Source: Limnohabitans sp. 2KL-1 (lineage in GTDB: Bacteria > Pseudomonadota > Gammaproteobacteria > Burkholderiales > Burkholderiaceae_C). Taken from it: a stretch of 64,000 bases of DNA. The translations under genes and the position numbers were made by a program. This document shows, piece after piece, positions 53,801-62,800 of the stretch. How positions within the stretch are numbered: position 1 is the stretch's first letter; every line of letters begins with the position of its first letter. The DNA lies in assembly GCF_003063435.1 (NCBI RefSeq), contig NZ_NESL01000001.1:248001-312000 (forward strand). The letters are read 5' to 3'. The notes below the pieces were generated by a model, which had not been told where the DNA came from, searched no databases, and saw only the letters and a program-made list of their open reading frames with translations.

Positions 53801-56800
53801 AGACCTGGGCACCTTGACCAGCGCCGCTGTGCAAGGCATCACCAGCGAGCAAATTGACTCACTGGACGCCGCCGAAGTGGCTGCCTTGGGCATCGACATC
53901 GCCAACCTGGGCAGCGCTGCCCTGGCCTCGCTCACCAGCGAACAAGTCGCCGCCTTGACCACCGAGCAAATTGCTTCTTTGGGCAGCGAAGACCTGGCCG
54001 CATTGACGAGCCAGGCCTTGACCGGCCTGAGCAGCGCACAAGTCGCTGCATTGAGCACAGCCGCCTTTGCCGCTTTGGGCACCGACGACCTGAGCGCACT
54101 GACCAGCGCCGCCGTGCAAGGCATCACCACGGCCCACATCGCCACTCTGGAAGCCGTCGAAGTCGTTGCCTTGGGCACCGACATCGCCAACCTGGGCGTA
54201 GCCGCTATGGGTGCGCTGACCAGCGTGCAAGTGGCCGCCATGGAGTCCACACAAATTGCAGCTCTGGGCAGCGAAGACCTGGCCGCCATGAGCGCACTCG
54301 CCTTCACTGGCCTGAGCAGCGAAGACCTGGGCACTTTGACCAGTGCCGCCGTGCAAGGCATCACAGCCGCACAAGTGGCCACCCTTGAAGCCGCCGAAGT
54401 CGCGGCCCTGGGCACCGACATCGCCAACCTGGGCGCAGCCGCCATGGGCGCGCTGACCAGCGAACAAGTCGCCGCCATGGAGTCCACCCAGGTGGCCGCT
54501 CTGGGCAGCGAAGACCTGGCCGCCATGAGCGCACTCGCCTTCACCGGCCTGAGCAGCGAAGACCTGGGCACCTTGACCAGCGCCGCCGTGCAAGGCATCA
54601 CCAGCGAGCAAATCGACTCATTGGACGCCGCCGAAGTCGCGGCCCTGGGCACCGACATCGCCAACCTGGGCAGCGCCGCCCTGGCCTCGCTCACCAGCGA
54701 ACAAGTCGCCGCCCTGACTCTGGAGCAAATCGCCGCTCTGGGCAGCGAAGACCTCGCCGCCATGAGCGCCATCGCCTTCACCGGCCTGAGCAGCGCACAA
54801 GTGGCCGCTTTGAGCTCTGACGCCTTTGCCGCGATGGGCACCGACGACCTGGGCGCATTGACCAGCGACGCCGTTCAAGGCATCACAGCCGCACAAGTGG
54901 CCACGCTGGAAGCCACCGAAGTCGCTGCCTTGGGCACCGACATCGCCAACCTGGGCGCAGCCGCTATGGGCGCGCTGACCAGCGTGCAAGTGGCCGCCAT
55001 GGAGTCCACACAAATTGCAGCTCTGGGCAGTGAAGACCTGGCCGCCATGAGCGCACTCGCCTTCACCGGCCTGAGCAGCGAAGACCTGGGCACCTTGACC
55101 AGCGCCGCCGTGCAAGGCATCACAGCCGCACAAGTAGGCACTCTGGAAGCCGCCGAAGTTGTAGCCCTGGGCACCGACATCGCCAACTTGGGCGCAGCCG
55201 CCATGGGTGCGCTGACCAGCGAACAAGTCGCCGCCATGGAGTCCACACAAATCGCCGCCCTGGGCAGCGAAGACCTGGCCGCCATGAGCGCACTCGCCTT
55301 CACCGGCCTGAGCAGCGAAGACCTGGGCACCTTGACCAGCGCCGCCGTGCAAGGCATCACCAGCGAGCAAATCGACTCACTGGACGCTGCCGAAGTTGTG
55401 GCCCTGGGCAACGACATCGCCAACCTGGGCAGCGCTGCCTTGGCTTCGCTCACCAGCGAACAAGTCGCCGCCTTGACTCTGGAGCAAATCGCCGTTCTTG
55501 GCAGCGAAGACCTGGCCGCATTGACGAGCCAAGCCCTGACCGGCCTGAGCAGCGCACAAGTGGCTGCCTTGAGCACAGCCGCCTTTGCCGCTTTGGGTAC
55601 CGACGACCTGGGCGCACTGACCAGCGACGCCGTGCAAGGCATCACAGCCGCACAAGTGGCCACGCTGGAAGCCGCCGAAGTTGTAGCCTTGGGCACCGAC
55701 ATCGCCAACCTGGGCGCAGCCGCCATGGGCGCGCTGACCAGCGCGCAAGTCGCCGCCATGGAGTCCACACAAATTGCAGCTCTGGGCAGCGAAGACCTGA
55801 CCGCCATGAGCGCTCTTGCCTTCACCGGCCTGAGCAGCGAAGACCTGGGCACCTTGACCAGCGCCGCCGTGCAAGGCATCACCAGCGAGCAAATCGACTC
55901 ACTGAACGCCGCCGAAGTCGTTGCCCTGGGCACCGACATCGCCAGCCTGGGCTCAGCCGCCATGGGTGCGCTGACCAGCGAACAAGTGGCCGCTTTGTCT
56001 CTGCCGCAATTTGAACAACTCGACACCGCCGATCTGGCTGCTTTGGGCAGCAACGGCGTGTCGGGCATCACCATTGACCAACTCGTTACCCTGAATGCGT
56101 CCGAAATCGAGGCGCTGGGCACCGACATCGCCCACCTGAGCCCAGCCGCCATGGGCGCATTGACCCGTGTGCAAGTGGCTGCCCTGACCTCAGCGCAATT
56201 TGAAGCGCTGGACACGGCCGACTTGGTCGCCCTGAGCAGCGAAGCCGTGCAAGGCATCACCGCCGCACAAGTGGTCACCCTCAGCGAGTCAGACGTCATA
56301 GCCCTGGGCACCGACATCGCCAACATGGACTCTGCTGCCATCGGCGCGTTGACCAGTGCGCAACTGTCCGCCCTGACCACCGCGCAAATCGCCGCTCTGG
56401 ACAGCGCCGACATCGCCGCGTTGAACGAAGGCGTGGCCGCTGGCCTGACCAGCGCCCAAGTGGCCGCCCTGAGCGCGCCCGCCTTTGCCGCCCTGAGCCC
56501 GACCGACCTGACCGCCTTGACGGTGGACGCCGCCGCAGGCGTGACCACCGCACAAGTGCAAACGCTGGACAGCACCGACATCGCAGCCTTGGGCACCGAC
56601 ATCGCCAACCTGGGCACTGCCGCCATGGGTGCGTTGACCAGCGCCCAGCTCGCCGTTTTCAGCACCGACCAAATCGCCGCCCTCGACAGCGCCGACATCG
56701 CCGCGTTGAACGAAGGTGTCGCCGCAGGCCTGACCAGTGCCCAAGTGGCCGCCCTGAGCGTGCCCGCCTTTGCCGCCCTGAGCCCGACCGATCTGACTGC

Positions 56801-59800
56801 CTTGACAGTGGACGCTGCCGCAGGCGTGACCACCGCGCAAGTGCAAACCTTGGACAGCACCGACATCGCTGCCCTGGGCACCGACATCGCCAACCTGGGC
56901 ACTGCCGCCATGGGCGCGTTGACCAGCGCCCAGCTCGCCGTTTTCAGCACCGACCAAATCGCCGCCCTCGACAGCGCCGACATCGCCGCCCTGAACGAAG
57001 GTGTGACCGCTGGCCTGACCAGCGCCCAAGTGGCCGCCCTGAGCGTGCCCGCCTTTGCCGCCCTGAGCCCGACCGATCTGACTGCCTTGACAGTGGACGC
57101 TGCCGCAGGCGTGACCACCGCACAAGTGGAAACCTTGGACAGCACCGACATCGCTGCCCTGGGCACCGACATCGCCAACCTGGGCACTGCCGCCATGGGC
57201 GCGTTGACCAGCGCCCAGCTCGCCGTTTTCAGCACCGACCAAATCGCCGCTCTGGACAGCGCCGACATCGCCGCGTTGAATGAAGGCGTGGCCGCTGGCC
57301 TGACCAGCGCCCAAGTGGCCGCCCTGAGCGTGCCCGCCTTTGCCGCACTGAGCCCGACCGATCTGACCGCCTTGACGGTGGACGCTGCCGCAGGCGTGAC
57401 CACCGCACAAGTGGAAACCTTGGACAGCACCGACATCGCAGCCCTGGGCGCCGACATCGCCAACCTGGGCACAGCCGCCATGGGTGCGTTGACCAGCGCT
57501 CAGCTCGCCGCTTTCAGCACGGCACAAATCGCCGCCTTGGACAGCGCCGACATTGCCGCCCTGAACGACGGCGTGGTCGCAGGCCTGAGCAGCGCGCAAA
57601 TGGCCATTTTGACCACCGCACAGTTTGAAGCCTTGGGCACCGCCGACCTGGCGGCATTGACCAGCGACGCCGTGGCCGGCATCACCGCCAGCCAAGTCGA
57701 CAGCCTGAACAGCGCCGACATGGCCGCGCTGGGCACCGACATCGCCAACCTGGGCAGCGCCGCCATGGGCAGCCTTGACAGCACGCAAATCGCGGCCCTG
57801 AGCAACACCCAAGTGGCCGCGCTGGGTGCCGAAGACTACGCCGCCCTGGGCGTGGCCCCGGTCAGCGCTGGCGCACAAACCAGCCTGCTGCAAGACGTGA
57901 CCGGCCTCTCGGCATCTGCGGCTGTGAACGAAACCGCCGAGTTGCAAACCCTGGCCACCGCCACCGACGCGGTGATGGACGTGGCCGCCTTGGCCAACAC
58001 CGCCGTCACACCCGATGACAGCGGCCTGACCGCCTTCTGGGCTCAGCTGACCGCCTTGGGCGTGAGCGGCGTGACGGCCGAAAACATCGGCGGCGTCTGG
58101 CAAGCCGTGCGCAACACCGCAGACAGTGGCACCGGTGTGGACAGCCTGGCCAAGATCAACGCCCTGGTGGCCGCCGTCAACGACAAGCCCACGCTCAGCG
58201 CAGGCAGCACACTCGCTTACACCGAAAACGACGTGGCCAGCGCCATCAACACCACCATCACCGTGGGCGATGCGGACAACGCCACACTGGCCTCGGCCAC
58301 CGTCAAAATCTCGGGCGGCTATGTGGCCGGTCAAGACGTGCTCAGCTTCACGGCCAACGGTGCCATGGGCAATATTGCGGGCGTGGTGTCGGGCAGCACG
58401 GTCACGCTGACCTCGGCAGGCAGCACCGCCACCCACGCGCAATGGCAAGAGGCCTTGCGCGCCGTGTCTTACCGCAACACCTCGGAAAACCCGAACACCG
58501 GCGACCGCACGGTCACCTATGAAATCAACGATGGCTCGCTCATCAGCACGGCCCTGACTTCAACCATCCAGGTCACCGCAACCAACGACCAGCCTGCGTC
58601 CGCCACCTTTGCCAACCTGTTTGTGGGCACGGAAGACCAGCCTGCACCCATCAACGGCACCACCTTGGGCCTGCGCATTGCCGATGTGTCTTACTTTGCT
58701 GGCAAAGACCCGGAAAGCGTGCCTGTCGGTGTGGCCATTGTGGAGCCCGTGCCCACCAGCAAAGGCACCGCTTGGTACAGCCTGGACGACGGCGCGACCT
58801 GGCTCAACCTGAGCACCGCCACCGCCACCGCCAGCCTGACCAACGCCTTCGTGCTGGGCAGCTCGGCCCGTCTGTATTTCCATGGCAATCTGAACGCAGA
58901 AAACTCCATGGGCATGTTCACGGGGCGCTTGTGGGACGGCACCGACGGCGCAACGTCCGGCCAATCCAAAGACATCAGCGCCCTGACCGGCACCACAGGG
59001 GCCTACTCGGCCACCAACACCAACCTGTACTTTGTTCTGACGTCGGTCAACGACGCCCCCGTGCTGACCGCAGGCGCGACCCTGGCTTACGCTGAAAACG
59101 CCGCTGCCACGGCCATCAGCAGCGCGCTGACCGTGTCCGATGTGGACGGCTCCACACTGGCCTCGGCCACCGTCCAGATCTCGGGCGGCTATGTGGCCGG
59201 CCAAGACGTGCTGAGCTTCACGGCCAACGGCGCCACCATGGGCAACATTGCCGCCGTGATTGCGGGAGACACCGTCACCCTGACCTCGGCGGGCAGCACC
59301 GCGACCAAGGACCAATGGCAAGCCGCTCTGCGCGCTGTGTCCTACAGCAACACCTCGGAAAACCCCACGGCGGGTGCCCGCACCGTGAGCTACGTCGTCA
59401 ACGACGGCGCACCCATCGGCGCACTCGACTCTGCCCCCGTGACATCCACCATCAACGTCACCGCCGCCAACGACGCGCCAGTGCTCAACAACAGCCTGAC
59501 CCTGGCCCTGCCCGCCCTGATGCAAGGCACCGCCGCGCCCACCAACGGCAGCGTTGTCGGCACCTTGGTCAAAGACCTGGTGGCGGGCATCTCCGATGTG
59601 GACGTGAACGCCAAAACCGGCATCGCCATCACCGGCATCAACACCGCCCTGGGCACCCTCTATGTGAGCATGGACGATGGGGCCACCTGGACGGCACTGG
59701 CGGCCATGTCGGACAGTTCGGCGCGTGCCCTGCTGGCCGACGCGGACAACCGTCTGTATTACGTGCCCAAAGCTGGCACCACGGGTTTGGTCAGCGATGC

Positions 59801-62800
59801 CTTCACCTTCCGCGCCTGGGACGCCTCGGGCGGGGCACCTGATGGCACCGACATCAATGCTGCCACGCAAACTGCCACTTCCGCCGTGTCCTCGGCCAGC
59901 GAAACGGTCAGCCAGTACGTCGTGAAACCGGTCGTCATCAACGCGGTGTCCACCAACAACGCGGTCAATGCCAACGAGACCCTGGTCATCAGTGGCACGG
60001 CAGAAAACAACGCCACCGTGAACCTGCAACTCGACGGCCAGACCCTCAGCGTGACCGCCGATGGCTCGGGCAACTGGAGCTATGACGGCAGCAAAGTGCG
60101 CTACATCATGGTCTACAAGGAAATGGCCAAAACGCTGGTCAATGACGGCTCCAACAATTACCTGACCAACGGCCGCTTCGATGTCAGCGAAATCCGTGTC
60201 ATGGACGGTGCCACCAACCGCGCCCTGGGCGCCACCATCCAGCACTCCACCGGCTGGGATTTCTTGCCCGCCGGCATGATCGACGGCAGCACGGCCACGG
60301 CCAACGTGTCTTACGGCTCCTCAGGTTCCTTGGGCCGCGGCTATGTGCAAATTGACCTGGGCGCTGCCTACAACCTGAGCGCCATCGACCTGGTCGGTGT
60401 GACCAACCTGGGCGCCAGCCTGAACGGTGCGGTCATCTACACCTCGCTCAGCGACATGTGGAGCACCACCGACGCGCAGCGCATGAACTCGGCGGCCATC
60501 AACCATGTGGTGGTCAGCGGGGCCAGCAACGACAACCTGACCTACACCGTGACCGCGCCCGTGTCCACCAGCGCCAACGGACTGCTCACGGGCAGCAACA
60601 CCATCACGGCCAGCGAAACCGTGTTTGGCCTGAGCAGCACCGCCACCAAAGCGGTGGTCAGCACCAGCACCATGAGCTGGGCCAACACCTTTGACGGCAC
60701 CGACCCGATGGCCGGCGGTGTTTGGCAAGGTACAAGCTCGGGCACCACTGCAAATTCGATTGTCAATGCCGACACCTCTGACGGCGACAATGAGATGCAG
60801 ATCATCAACAATGGTGTTTTGCCTTACTTCCGTGCCAACAGTTTCGTGTCGGGCCCCTCACAAAAGGTCACCAACTTTGATGTGGCATTCGACATGGATG
60901 TCAGTGGCCTGACTTCGAACGTGACCAACAGGTTTGAATTGCGGTACGTCACGGCGGGCAACGCATCGAATTTGACGGTTGCTTTCCGGGAAGGTGGTAT
61001 TGCCGTGACGTTCAAAGGTGTGACGCAAACGTTGACAGGCCCCACCTTGGCATCCTTGTCAGCGCGTTCTACAGACCAAGCGACCGTGACCATGGCTGAA
61101 AACGGCACACTCACCATCTCCTTGGCCGGTGGTGGGACGCCTGTGAGCTGGACAGCCAATATCGCCAATTGGACGACCGACAACGCAGCAGGCGGCAGAT
61201 TCCAGTTTTATGGTGATTCCCTCAGCAACGGCAGTTCGGGCTGGATTGACAACGTTCAAATCAATGCCACCGTCGCGTCCAGCGTGGTGCTGCCCACCGT
61301 GGGCACCATCAGCGTGTATGACAACACCGCCGCTGAAACCCTGGTGGCCACTGGCACGGGCAATGCCGACACCACGCCGCTGCTCAAGGGCACAGCCACC
61401 GCAGGAAGCACCGTCAATGTGTACGAAGGCACCCAGCTGTTGGGCACAGCCACCGTGGACGGAACCGGGGCCTGGACATTCGAGACCACCGCCTTGACGC
61501 CGGGCGCGCACACCCTGAGCGTGCGTGCTGTGGATGCGCAGGGCAACATCGGTGAAAGCACCCCGGTCAGCCTGCTGGTTGAATCGTCCACCAGCACCTG
61601 GACCTGGAGCAACAGCTTTGACAATGCCGGTGATCTGTTGAACGGTGGCGGCTGGGCAACCCCGAACACGGGTGGCACGGTAGGCACGCAAGCCAACACC
61701 ATCTTGAATGTGAATGCCGCCGACGCTGACAATGAGTTCAAGATCCTGAACGGCAATACGTTGCCGTATTACCGCACCACGGCCAACAACATGCCGGGTG
61801 CCAACCAGCAAACCACGGCATTCAACGCGCAGTTCGACCTGGACGTCTCGGGTGTGTACAGCACCAGCGATAAGATCGACTTCCGGTACACAAACGGTGC
61901 TGTGAGCAGTGATGGTCTCGGCTATTCAGGCTTGGTCGTGACGTTCAAGGAAAACGCCATCAACGTGCTTTGGAACAACCTGGCGGTCACGCCCAGCAGC
62001 AGCACCTCTTTGGCATCTTTGTCAGCGCGCAGCACAGACCATGTGACAGTCAACATGGCGACCGACGGCACACTCACCATCAGCATGGACGACGGTGTGA
62101 CGCCCTTGACCTGGACCGGCATCATTCCCAATACCGACGGGGGTTGGCCTGCTTATGTCAGTGGTCACAACGCCACACCCGGCGTGGCTGGCGCACGGTT
62201 CTTCTTCTACGGCAATGGCAGCAACTCACTGGGCGCTACCGGCTGGATTGACAACGTCGCCATCACAGCCGATGTCAAATCCACCAAGTTGCTGCCCACC
62301 GCCACCATCGACAGTGTGATCGACGATGTGGGCGGCACCTCCGCCTTGACCAGCGGTGCGTCCACCAACGACACCTTGCCCACTTTGACCGGTACAGCCA
62401 CGCCCGGCACCACCGTCAAAGTGTTTGACGGTGACTTCTACCTGGGCAGTGCATCTGCGCACCTGACCACAGGCGTTTGGACATTTGTCACGCCCAGCAC
62501 CAAGCCGTTGTCGGCCGGCCTGCACACCCTCAATGTGCGTGCCATGGATGTGAGCAACAACCTGGGTGAAGCCACCAGCTTTGCCATCAACGTCATCGCA
62601 CCGACCGTGACCCATGTGGCCATTTCGGGGGATGCAGGATTGGTCAACAGCACGTTCAACGCAGGCGACACCGTGACGGCCAGCTTGACCATGAGCGAAG
62701 CAGTGACCGTGACGGGCACACCGCAATTGAGCTTGAACATCGGTGGCACACCCGTGCAAGCAACTTATGACAGTGTCAACTCCACGCCCACATCGCTCAA

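Noticed and set aside
49323..57869. Dense short direct repeats that could suggest a CRISPR array or satellite
   Set aside because: Repeats are contiguous 24-base coding units without spacers, remain in one frame throughout and diverge at synonymous and conservative positions, as expected of a protein repeat.
47769..60245. Very long minus-strand reading frames (up to 868 codons, e.g. 54875-57481 and 56289-58448)
   Set aside because: They are antisense to the giant adhesin. The 24-base repeat unit keeps the opposite frames free of stops, their translations are low-complexity Ala/Gly/Gln/Arg-rich strings, and they lack ribosome sites.
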